In this document: piece after piece, positions 17,443 to 25,767 of the stretch
Position numbering within the stretch: position 1 is the first letter of the stretch
How the letters are laid out: the number at the start of each line of letters is the position of its first letter
Source: Acidovorax sp. sif1233
Lineage (GTDB): Bacteria; Pseudomonadota; Gammaproteobacteria; Burkholderiales; Burkholderiaceae_C
NCBI RefSeq assembly: GCF_019218755.1
Contig: NZ_JAHUWZ010000004.1
Coordinates: 124,001 to 188,000 of the forward strand
DNA: 64,000 nt
Direction: 5' to 3'
Made by a program: the position numbers and the translations under genes
Notes under the pieces: generated by a model
Database searches by the model: none
What the model was told of the DNA's origin: nothing
Seen by the model: only the letters and a program-made list of their open reading frames with translations

Positions 17443-18354
17443 CTACGCCCGCGGCGCGGCAGCATCGCCCGCGATGCCCATCACTCCCACCACATGCTCC
17501 ACGAACCGCGCGAGCTTGGGCAGCTGCCGCCGGTCCGGCGCATAGACCAGATGCACGGCGCGGGCCGCGGGCAGGCAGTGCTGCATCACCGGCACCAGGG
17601 CGCCACTGGCCAGGTCGTCGGCCAGCAGCACCTCGGGCTGCATGATCAGGCCCAGGCCGCGCAGCGCGGCCTGGCGCAGGCCGTCGCCCTGGTTGCACAC
17701 AAAACGCGCGTTCTCGGGCCAGAAGAACTCCGCGTCGCCATCGCGCAGCGTCCATTCCACACGGCGCTGCCATACCGAATGGCTCAGGCACTGGTGGCGG
17801 GCCAGGTCGTCCGCGCGCCCGGGCGTGCCATGGCGCTGCAGGTAGGCCGGCGCGGCCGCGATCACCATGCGGTAGGGGCGCAGCGGGCGCGCCACCAGGC
17901 CCTCATCCACCACCTGGCCGATGCGCACGGCCACGTCGAAGCCCTCGCCCGCGAGGTCCACCACGCTGTCGGTGAGCTGCAGGTCCACGCGCACCTGGTC
18001 ATGGCGCTGCAGGAAGTCGGCCACCAGCGGCGCGATGACGTGGTTGCCCAGCGTGAACGGCGCGCTCACGCGCAGCAGGCCCTGCGGCACGGCGCGGCTG
18101 CGCTCCACGGCGGACTCAGCCCAGCGCACCTGCTCCAGCACGCGCTTGCTGTCTTCGTAGAACGCGGCGCCCACCTCGGTCAGGCTGTTCTGGCGCGTGC
18201 TGCGCTGGAACAGGCGTGCGCCCAGGTGGGTTTCGAGCTGCTGGATGTGCTTGCCCACCATCACGGCCGACACCTGCAGCTGGCGCGCGGCGGCGGCGAA
18301 GCTGCCGGCTTCGACCACGGCCACCATGACTTCCATGTTGCGCAGTTTGTCCAT
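17443..18354 (-). CDS. LysR family transcriptional regulator
   Basis: A 303-residue LysR-type regulator. The helix-turn-helix lies in residues 5-60 (MEVMVAVVEAGSFAAAARQL, VGKHIQQLETHLGARLFQRS). The start at 18352-18354 (MDKLRNMEV) is preferred over a slightly longer in-frame ATG. The gene is divergent from an SDR gene with about 130 bp between the starts. The usual LysR arrangement suggests it controls that SDR gene. The inducer is unknown. Confidence 0.9.
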   Translation of the reverse strand: MDKLRNMEVMVAVVEAGSFAAAARQLQVSAVMVGKHIQQLETHLGARLFQRSTRQNSLTEVGAAFYEDSKRVLEQVRWAESAVERSRAVPQGLLRVSAPFTLGNHVIAPLVADFLQRHDQVRVDLQLTDSVVDLAGEGFDVAVRIGQVVDEGLVARPLRPYRMVIAAAPAYLQRHGTPGRADDLARHQCLSHSVWQRRVEWTLRDGDAEFFWPENARFVCNQGDGLRQAALRGLGLIMQPEVLLADDLASGALVPVMQHCLPAARAVHLVYAPDRRQLPKLARFVEHVVGVMGIAGDAAAPRA

Positions 18355-18481
18355 GGGCTGATTCCTAATCAATGGTTAGCACAAGAAGAACTTCAATGTA
18401 CTTTATGCATTGATTGATTCGCAAAAGAATCGGTGCCTGTCTGTTCCTCCACCCGTTCTTTTTCAAGCAAAGGAAAACACC

Positions 18482-19084
18482 ATGTCCAAGATTCTTCTCA
18501 TCGGCGCGAGCGGCACCATCGGCCAGGCCGTGCTGGCCAACCTGGGCGCGCGCCACGAGGTGATCACCGTGGGCCGCAGCAGCGGCACGCACCGCGCAGA
18601 CTTTTCCCAGCCGGGCTCGGTCGCCAGGCTGTTCGAGGCGGTGGGCCAGGTCGATGCCATCATCAGCACCGCCGGCAACCTGCACTTCGGCCCGCTGGCC
18701 GACATGACGCCCGAGCAGTTCAACCTGGGGCTGCAGGACAAGCTGCTGGGCCAGGTGCAATTGGCTTTGATCGGCCAGAAGTACCTGACCGATGGCGGCT
18801 CCATCACGCTGACCGCGGGCATCCTGTCCATCGAGCCCATCCGCAATGGCGCCAGCGCCACGGCGGTGAACGCGGCCATCGAAGGCTTCGTGGCCGCCGC
18901 CGCCATCGAGCTGCCGCGCGGCCTGCGCATCAACGCCGTGAGCCCCACCATCCTCACGGAATCGGTGGGCGTGTACGGGCCGTTCTTCCCCGGGTTCGAC
19001 ACGGTGTCTGCCGAGCGCGCCGCGCGCGGCTACCAGCGCAGCGTGGAAGGCGCGCAGACGGGGCGGGTGTACCGCGTGCAATGA
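18482..19084 (+). CDS. Short-chain dehydrogenase/reductase
   Basis: A 200-residue short-chain dehydrogenase. The N-terminal NAD(P)-binding motif GASGTIGQA is at residues 8-16, with STAGN near residue 61. The catalytic Tyr of the classical YxxxK motif is not obvious: the expected region reads SATAVNAAIEGF. This is a feature of small atypical SDRs near LysR genes. ATG at 18482 follows a purine-rich AAGGAAAAC site. It is divergent from the LysR regulator. Confidence 0.85.
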   Translation: MSKILLIGASGTIGQAVLANLGARHEVITVGRSSGTHRADFSQPGSVARLFEAVGQVDAIISTAGNLHFGPLADMTPEQFNLGLQDKLLGQVQLALIGQKYLTDGGSITLTAGILSIEPIRNGASATAVNAAIEGFVAAAAIELPRGLRINAVSPTILTESVGVYGPFFPGFDTVSAERAARGYQRSVEGAQTGRVYRVQ

Positions 19085-19126
19085 TCACGGCCACCTGCAC
19101 CCTACCCGTCTGGGCATGAAAAGAAA

Positions 19127-19180
19127 ATAGCTGCTGCCGCTTGTCCAGCAAGCGGCAGCAGCTATCAATTTAGTAGCATC
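19127..19180. repeat. Dispersed repeat copy E with perfect 16-bp hairpin, likely bidirectional terminator
   Basis: Arms ATAGCTGCTGCCGCTT (19127-19142) and AAGCGGCAGCAGCTAT (19150-19165) are exact reverse complements around a 7-nt loop. The element sits between the convergent SDR and TctC-type genes. This is where a bidirectional terminator would be expected. Confidence 0.75.
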
Positions 19181-19198
19181 AATGATCGAAGGCGCAGA

Positions 19199-20212
19199 TC
19201 AGTCCAGACTCGCGCCGGATTCCTTGACGACCTTGCCCCACTTCACGGACTCGGCCTGGATGAAGGCGGCAAACTGCTCGGGCGTTTCGCTGTACGTCTC
19301 GGCGCCCTGCTCGTTGATCTTCTTCTTCACCTCGGCCTGGTTCAGCACCTTGGCCAGCGCGGTGTTGAGCCGGGCCAGCACCGGTGCGGGCGTGCCGGCG
19401 GGCGCGAACATGCCGAACCAGGACGTGGCCTCGTAGCCGGGCACGCCGGCTTCGGCGATGGTGGGCACATTGGGCAGCTCGGGCGAGCGCTTGGCCGTGG
19501 TCACGGCAAGCGGCACCAGCTTGCCGCTGCGCACATGCTGGATGGCCGAGGGCATGTTGTCGAACATGATGCCGATCTGGTTGCCCAGCAGGTCGGTGAC
19601 GGCCGGTGCGCTGCCCTTGTAGGGCACGTGCACCATGTCCACCTTGGCCAGGCTCTTGAACAGCTCGCCCGACAGGTGGATGGAGCTGCCATTGCCCGAG
19701 GAACCGAAGTTCACCTTGCCCGGGTTGGCCTTGGCGTAGGCGATCAGCTCCTTCACGCTCTTGTAGGGCTGTGCGGGGTTGGCCACCAGCAGGTTGGGCA
19801 CATTGGCCACGCGCGTGAGCGGCGCGAAGTCCTTGATGGGGTCGAACGGCATCTTCTTGTACAGGCTGGCATTGATGGCGTGCGTGCCCACGGTGCCCAT
19901 GAAGAGCGTGTAGCCATCGGCCGGCGACTTGGCCGCCAGCGCGCCACCGATGTTGCCGCCCGCGCCGGCGCGGTTGTCCACGATGACCGACTGGCCGAGT
20001 TCCGTGGTCAGCGCCTGGCCGATGATGCGGGCCAGGATATCGGTGGTGCCGCCCGCGGCGAAGGGCACGACGATGGTGACGGGCTTGGTGGGATAGGCCT
20101 GGGCCATGGCTGCGCTGCTGCCCAGCAGGCCACCAGCGGCGATGGCGGCGATGCCCGCGCAGGCAGCGGCCGACAGCGCGAAGCGGCGGGTGGTGTGGAT
20201 GGAACGGGTCAT
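19199..20212 (-). CDS. Bug/TctC family tripartite tricarboxylate transporter substrate-binding protein
   Basis: A 337-residue periplasmic binding protein. A signal peptide (cleavage near AMAQA) is followed by the family start YPTKPVTIVVPFAAGGTTDILARIIGQ. Other family blocks are VDNRAGAGGNIG and YKGSAPAVTDLLGNQIGIMFDN. Bug receptors are greatly expanded in betaproteobacteria and bind small carboxylates. No TctA/TctB membrane genes are adjacent, so it is an orphan receptor. It is the last gene of the minus-strand pca module and may bind an aromatic or dicarboxylic acid feeding that pathway. Confidence 0.93.
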   Translation of the reverse strand: MTRSIHTTRRFALSAAACAGIAAIAAGGLLGSSAAMAQAYPTKPVTIVVPFAAGGTTDILARIIGQALTTELGQSVIVDNRAGAGGNIGGALAAKSPADGYTLFMGTVGTHAINASLYKKMPFDPIKDFAPLTRVANVPNLLVANPAQPYKSVKELIAYAKANPGKVNFGSSGNGSSIHLSGELFKSLAKVDMVHVPYKGSAPAVTDLLGNQIGIMFDNMPSAIQHVRSGKLVPLAVTTAKRSPELPNVPTIAEAGVPGYEATSWFGMFAPAGTPAPVLARLNTALAKVLNQAEVKKKINEQGAETYSETPEQFAAFIQAESVKWGKVVKESGASLD

Positions 20213-20357
20213 GGTTTGTCTCCTTCAGGAAGGTGGATGAAATGGGTGTCACGAGCGCGGCATCCGCCGCGCCATGGCCTCAACCGGGCGCCAAGGCCCC
20301 GGGCGAGAACAGGGGGTGCGCCCCTTTCAGGGCTGCAGTGAAAATGCGTTCAGGTGG

Positions 20358-21103
20358 CTAGACAGGTGCCACGCCGAGCGTGGTACCACCGCACACGTAC
20401 AACACCTGCCCGGTCACGAAACCGTTGTCGGGCGAGAGGAAGAACAGCGCCGCACGCGCCACGTCGTCGGGCGTGCCCATGCGGCCCACCGCAATACTGT
20501 TCAGGATGCGCTCGGTCTGCGGCGCGCCCTCGGGGTTGCTCTGGCGGAACAGTTCGGTGGCGATCGGCCCCGGGCCGATGGCGTTGACGGTGATGCCGTC
20601 GCGCCCCAGTTCCATGGCCAGCGTGCGCGTCATGCCGATCATCCCGGCCTTGGTGGCCGAGTAGACGACGCGGTCGCCCTTGCCCAGCGCGGCGCGCGAC
20701 GACATGTTGACGATGCGGCCCTGGCCGCAGGCCCGCAGCGTGGACAGAAAGGCCTGCACCAGCAGCATGGGCGCGCGCAGGTGCAGGCCCACCACGTCGT
20801 CCAGCTGCGCGGTGGTGGCGGTGTCGATGGTGCCGGGGCGCGTCGCGCCCGCGTTGTTCACCAGGGCGGTCACGTTGTGCCTGGCGGCGATCTCTGCCGC
20901 GCGCTCGCGGGTCGATGCCTCGTCGGTCAGGTCGCCCTGGTACGAGGTGAGCAGCGGGTGGCTCCACGTGGGCAGCGCGTAGTCCAGGTTGACCACGGCG
21001 CGGCCCTGGGCGAGCACGGCTTCGGCAATGGCGCGGCCGATGCCGTTGCTGGCACCGGTGACGACGGTGACGGGGGTGGAGGAAGTCACTGCAGAGGCCA
21101 CGG

Positions 21104-21107
<4 letters not shown>
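20358..21107 (-). CDS. SDR family oxidoreductase in the pca cluster
   Basis: A 249-residue classical short-chain dehydrogenase, read from a GTG at 21105-21107 that overlaps the pcaF stop by 4 bp (GTGA). The cofactor motif is TGASNGIGRAIAE. NNAG, the catalytic Ser in NMSSRAALG, and YSATK (Tyr and Lys) are all present. A longer in-frame ORF begins upstream, but the overlap and the family N-terminus (TPVTVVTGASNG) support the GTG. It is co-transcribed with pcaF. The substrate is unknown; 3-oxoacyl or 3-hydroxyacyl compounds are plausible. Confidence 0.88.
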
Positions 21108-22309
<1,202 letters not shown>

Positions 22310-22381
22310 GTTTTTTGTCTCCTCGGATCTCGGTGGATCGGCTCGTTGAAAAGGGAAGGGATTCGGGGCGCCCGCGGGTGC

Positions 22382-23032
22382 TCAGGTCGCCGGACGGATG
22401 GGCTGGCCCACCAGGCTTTCGAGTTCGGCGTGGGAAAGGCCCGGCACGGTGTCGATGAGCTGCAGCCCCGTGGGCGTGCAGGCCAGTGTGCACAGATCGG
22501 TGTAGATGCGCTTCACGCACGCGACACCGGTGAGCGGGTAGCCGCAGCGCTCGACGATCTTGCTCGCGCCCTGCTTGGTCAGCAGGTCCATCATCACCCA
22601 GGTCTGCTTGGCGCCGATGGCCAGGTCCATCGCGCCGCCCACGGCCGGGATGGCGCCGGGCTCGCCGGTGCTCCAGTTGGCCAGGTCGCCCGTGGCGCTG
22701 ACCTGGAAGGCGCCCAGCACGCAGATATCGAGGTGCCCGCCGCGCATCATCGCGAAGCTGTCGGCGTGGTGGAAGTACGCGCCACCGGGCAGCAGCGTCA
22801 CCGGCTGCTTGCCGGCGTTGATGAGGTCGTAGTCCTCCAGGCCTGCGGCGGGTGCCGGGCCCATGCCCAGGATGCCGTTCTCGCTTTGCAGGATGACCTC
22901 GCGGCCCGCGGGAATGTGGTTGGCCACCAGGGTGGGCTGGCCGATGCCCAGGTTGACGTAGGCGCCGTCGTGGATGTCTTGCGCCACCCGTTTCGCCAGT
23001 TCTTCTTTACTACGCTTTTGATAGCTGCTCAC
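22382..23032 (-). CDS. pcaJ: 3-oxoadipate CoA-transferase subunit B
   Basis: Beta subunit of succinyl-CoA:3-oxoadipate CoA-transferase; 216 residues. The active-site Glu lies in the conserved SENGILGMG. GIGQPTLVAN and GGAMDLAIGAKQTWVMM are family blocks. The start is a GTG at 23030-23032, and the first codons (SSYQKR) lie inside a copy of the dispersed intergenic repeat. It sits 29 bp downstream of pcaI and upstream of pcaF. A succinyl-CoA:acetoacetate transferase (ScoB) is the alternative, but pcaF and the IclR gene favour PcaJ. Confidence 0.92.
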   Translation of the reverse strand: MSSYQKRSKEELAKRVAQDIHDGAYVNLGIGQPTLVANHIPAGREVILQSENGILGMGPAPAAGLEDYDLINAGKQPVTLLPGGAYFHHADSFAMMRGGHLDICVLGAFQVSATGDLANWSTGEPGAIPAVGGAMDLAIGAKQTWVMMDLLTKQGASKIVERCGYPLTGVACVKRIYTDLCTLACTPTGLQLIDTVPGLSHAELESLVGQPIRPAT

Positions 23033-23042
23033 GCTTTATCCT
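22990..23042 (-). repeat. Dispersed repeat, copy F (overlaps pcaJ start)
   Basis: On the minus strand it reads CACAAGGATAAAGCGTGAGC then AGCTATCAAAAGCG. This is the family core (AAGCG..AGCAGCTATCAAAA) in reverse orientation. The pcaJ GTG start codon lies within it. Confidence 0.5.
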
Positions 23043-23061
23043 TGTGCGGTAGAGGCCGATT

Positions 23062-23763
23062 TCATGCCGATTTCTTGAAACCACCCGCCTGCGTGGCCGT
23101 GCGGTCGATCTTGACCACATGGCTCACGTAGATGCCGGGGGTGACGATGGCCTCGGGGTCCAGCGCGCCCAGCTCCACCACCTCGTGCACGGTGGCGATG
23201 GTGGTCTTGGCGGCGGTGGCCATCACCGGCCCGAAGTTGCGGGCCGACATGCGGTAGGTAAGGTTCCCCCAGCGGTCGCCCTGCTCGGCCTTGATCAGCG
23301 CCACGTCGCCGTGGATGGGGAATTCGAGCACGTAGTGCCTGCCGTTGATCTCGCGCGTTTCCTTGCCGGCGGCCAGCTCGGTGCCGTAAGCCGTGGGGCA
23401 GAAGAAGGCGCCGATGCCCGCCCCCGCCGCCCGCAGGCGCTCGGCCAGGTTGCCCTGGGGCACGAGCTCGAGCTCCAGCTTGCCGCTGCGGTACAAGTCG
23501 TCGAACACATAGCTGTCGACCTGGCGCGGAAAGCTGCAGATGATCTTGCGCACCTGCCCCGCCTTGAGCAGCGCGGCCAGGCCCTGGTCGGCATTGCCGG
23601 CGTTGTTGTTCACCACCGTCAGGTCCCGGGCGCCCTGGGCGATGAGCCCGTCGATGAGCTCACCCGGAATGCCCGCCGTGCCAAATCCGCCTATCAACAC
23701 CGTGGCACCATCCTTCACCCCTTGCAGGGCCTGGGCCACCGAGTCCGCCAGTTTGTTGATCAT
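23062..23763 (-). CDS. pcaI: 3-oxoadipate CoA-transferase subunit A
   Basis: Alpha subunit of the CoA-transferase that activates 3-oxoadipate; 233 residues. The start MINKLADSVAQALQGVKDGATVLIGGFGTAG matches PcaI closely, including the glycine loop GGFGTAGIP. GIGAFFCPTAYGT and GDRWGNLTYRMSARNFGP are family blocks. ATG at 23761-23763 is the family start. It is the first gene of the minus-strand operon pcaI-pcaJ-pcaF-SDR, and diverges from the IclR regulator across a 91-bp region with operator-like repeats. Confidence 0.94.
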   Translation of the reverse strand: MINKLADSVAQALQGVKDGATVLIGGFGTAGIPGELIDGLIAQGARDLTVVNNNAGNADQGLAALLKAGQVRKIICSFPRQVDSYVFDDLYRSGKLELELVPQGNLAERLRAAGAGIGAFFCPTAYGTELAAGKETREINGRHYVLEFPIHGDVALIKAEQGDRWGNLTYRMSARNFGPVMATAAKTTIATVHEVVELGALDPEAIVTPGIYVSHVVKIDRTATQAGGFKKSA

Positions 23764-23803
23764 CGAAACGCTTTCGTGATTTGCTTGATCTTCGGTTTCA
23801 ATT

Positions 23804-23837
23804 TGTTCGCTTATAGAACAAATGTTCGCATAAAGAA
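23804..23837 (+). promoter_or_regulatory. Direct-repeat operator candidate for the PcaR-type regulator
   Basis: Two near-identical 15-mers, TGTTCGCTTATAGAA (23804-23818) and TGTTCGCATAAAGAA (23823-23837), start 19 bp apart. They lie in the divergent region between pcaI and the IclR gene. IclR-family Pca/Pob regulators bind repeated sites of this kind. Confidence 0.65.
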
Positions 23838-23854
23838 TTATAGTAGGCGCACGT

Positions 23855-24664
23855 ATGAATATCCAAACCCCTGACGCCAAAGACCCCAAGCCCAGCGACA
23901 GCTATGTGCAGTCGTTCGCGCGCGGGCTGGAGGTGATCCGCTCGTTCAGCGCGGCCACGCCGCAGCAGACGCTGAGCGAAGTGGCGGCCCGTGCGGGCCT
24001 CACGCGCGCGGGTGCGCGCCGCATCCTGCTCACGCTGCAGACGCTGGGCTATGTGGAGACGGACGGCAAGCTCTTTCGGCTGAGCCCGCGCATCCTGGAC
24101 CTGGGATTTGCGTACCTTTCATCGCTGCCGATCTGGAACCTGGCCGAGCCGGTGATGGAGGACCTGGTGGAAGAAGTGCGCGAGTCGTCCTCGGCCGCCG
24201 TGCTCGACGGCCTCGACATCGTCTACGTGCTGCGCGTGCCCACGCACAAGATCATGCGCACGAACCTGGGCGTGGGCTCGCGCCTGCCCGCGCCCTGGAC
24301 CTCGATGGGCCGCGTGCTGCTGGCCGGGCTGCCCGATGAGGAGCTGGAGGCCCGCCTGGCGCAGCATCCGCTGGAGCGCTTCACCGCGCACACCACCACC
24401 GAGCTGCCCGCGCTGCTGTCGCGCATCCGCGAGGCACGCCAGCAGGGCTGGTGCCTGGTGAACCAGGAGCTGGAGGAAGGATTGATCTCGATCGCCGCGC
24501 CACTGGCCGACCGCACGGGGCGGACGGTGGCGGCGCTCAACATCAGCGGGCAGGCCAACCGCACCAGCGCGGCCATGATGCAGGAGAGCCTGCTGCCCGC
24601 GCTGCTGCGCGCCGCGAAGACCATCTCGCGCATGATGGGTGCGCCGCGCGGCCGGGGCGAGTGA
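23855..24664 (+). CDS. pcaR: IclR family regulator of the beta-ketoadipate pathway (PcaR/PcaU type)
   Basis: A 269-residue IclR-type regulator. A winged helix-turn-helix covers about residues 18-85 (SYVQSFARGLEVIRSF, then TLSEVAARAGLTRAGARRILLTLQTLGYV). An effector-binding IclR domain follows (LAEPVMEDLVEEVRESSSAAVLDGLDIVYVLRV, DEELEARLAQHPLERFTAHT). It matches the PcaR/PcaU/PobR subgroup, which responds to aromatic-ring-cleavage intermediates such as beta-ketoadipate. It is divergent from pcaIJF, which supports the assignment. Confidence 0.9.
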   Translation: MNIQTPDAKDPKPSDSYVQSFARGLEVIRSFSAATPQQTLSEVAARAGLTRAGARRILLTLQTLGYVETDGKLFRLSPRILDLGFAYLSSLPIWNLAEPVMEDLVEEVRESSSAAVLDGLDIVYVLRVPTHKIMRTNLGVGSRLPAPWTSMGRVLLAGLPDEELEARLAQHPLERFTAHTTTELPALLSRIREARQQGWCLVNQELEEGLISIAAPLADRTGRTVAALNISGQANRTSAAMMQESLLPALLRAAKTISRMMGAPRGRGE

Positions 24665-24766
24665 AGCCCGGGGCCCGGCGGCCGCCGGGCGGCTTCACGC
24701 CGGTGCCAGCCTGGCACCGGCACGGGCATTGCGCGCACAGGGCGCCCACGCTGGGGTGGTGAAGGC

Positions 24767-24988
24767 TCAGTTCTTGCGAAAGCCCAGCACCAGCACCACG
24801 CCGCCCAGCACCATCGCCCCCAGGCTCATCCACTGGGGAATGTTGACGGACTCTTTTTCCTTGACCGTCAGTTCCAGCGGGCCCAGCTTGGCCTGCGTGG
24901 TGTCCTTGGTGAAGCTGAAGCCCCCCGTCAGAAAACCTGCCAAGCCCAGCACCAACAAAAGCACACCAACGATTCGCATTGCATTCAT
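24767..24988 (-). CDS. Small DUF3185-like membrane protein
   Basis: A 73-residue protein with two predicted transmembrane helices (residues 5-27 and 52-70). The short loop between them contains KEKESVNIPQWM. This fits the DUF3185 family of tiny inner-membrane proteins, which have no known function. It is a lone gene, with no operon partner. Confidence 0.7.
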   Translation of the reverse strand: MNAMRIVGVLLLVLGLAGFLTGGFSFTKDTTQAKLGPLELTVKEKESVNIPQWMSLGAMVLGGVVLVLGFRKN

Positions 24989-25207
24989 GACAGATCTCCC
25001 AACACCGGGTATTCAGGGACTGCGGCAGAGCGGGCCCGGCTCCCTGTCCCTGCGCATCGCCAATGTAGGGCAGCTCCCGCCGCGCCCGCGTAGGACACCG
25101 CCGCTGCCGCGCGTCGCGCACCCGCCCCGGCGCGCCAGCCGCACTCCGGCGCCGCGTGCAACCCTGCACGCCCTGTGCGCCAGGGCTGCGTGCTACGCTC
25201 ACGCCCC

Positions 25208-25642
25208 ATGTTCAGCCCCTCCCAAGCCGACGTGCGCCGCTTTCTCTGCGGGGTGCACGCCAAGACCCAGGCCGGCGCGCCCATGGAAGCCATCGAGACG
25301 CTGGCCAGCCTGTGGATCGCCGAGCACCCCGAGTACCACACCGACCTGTCCGACGCCGATGCCGCCGTGGCGCGCAACTACGACGAGACGCCGGGCCAGA
25401 CCAACCCCTTCCTGCACCTGTCCATGCACCTGTCGATCAGCGAGCAGTGCAGCATCGACCAGCCGCGCGGCATCCGCCAGGCGGTGGAGCTGCTGACCGC
25501 GCGGCTCGACTCGCTGCACGATGCGCACCACGCCGCCATGGACTGCCTGGGCGAGATGCTGTGGGAAAGCCAGCGCGCCGGCCGCCCGCCGGACGGCGAG
25601 GCCTACATCGCCTGCGTGCAGCGGCGGGCCACGCGGGACTGA
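25208..25642 (+). CDS. DUF1841 family protein
   Basis: A 144-residue soluble protein starting MFSPSQADVRRFLCGVHAK. It contains the DUF1841 core: ...AMEAIETLASLWIAEHPEYH, a run NPFLHLSMHLSISEQCSIDQPRG, and HHAAMDCLGEMLWESQRAGRPPDG. The repeated His residues in the core are conserved in the family. Its function is not known. The start at 25208 is preferred over an in-frame ATG at 25175, which adds residues that do not match the family. Confidence 0.85.
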   Translation: MFSPSQADVRRFLCGVHAKTQAGAPMEAIETLASLWIAEHPEYHTDLSDADAAVARNYDETPGQTNPFLHLSMHLSISEQCSIDQPRGIRQAVELLTARLDSLHDAHHAAMDCLGEMLWESQRAGRPPDGEAYIACVQRRATRD

Positions 25643-25767
25643 GACGGATTGGCCTCCAACCGCATGGCGTCGTTGGTTCGCCTCGCCATGCTGCAGCCCT
25701 GTCCTGGGCTTCCCGCCTGGTTGCCCGGCTGCATGCAAATTCGCATGCGGCGCTGAACCCTCCCCGC

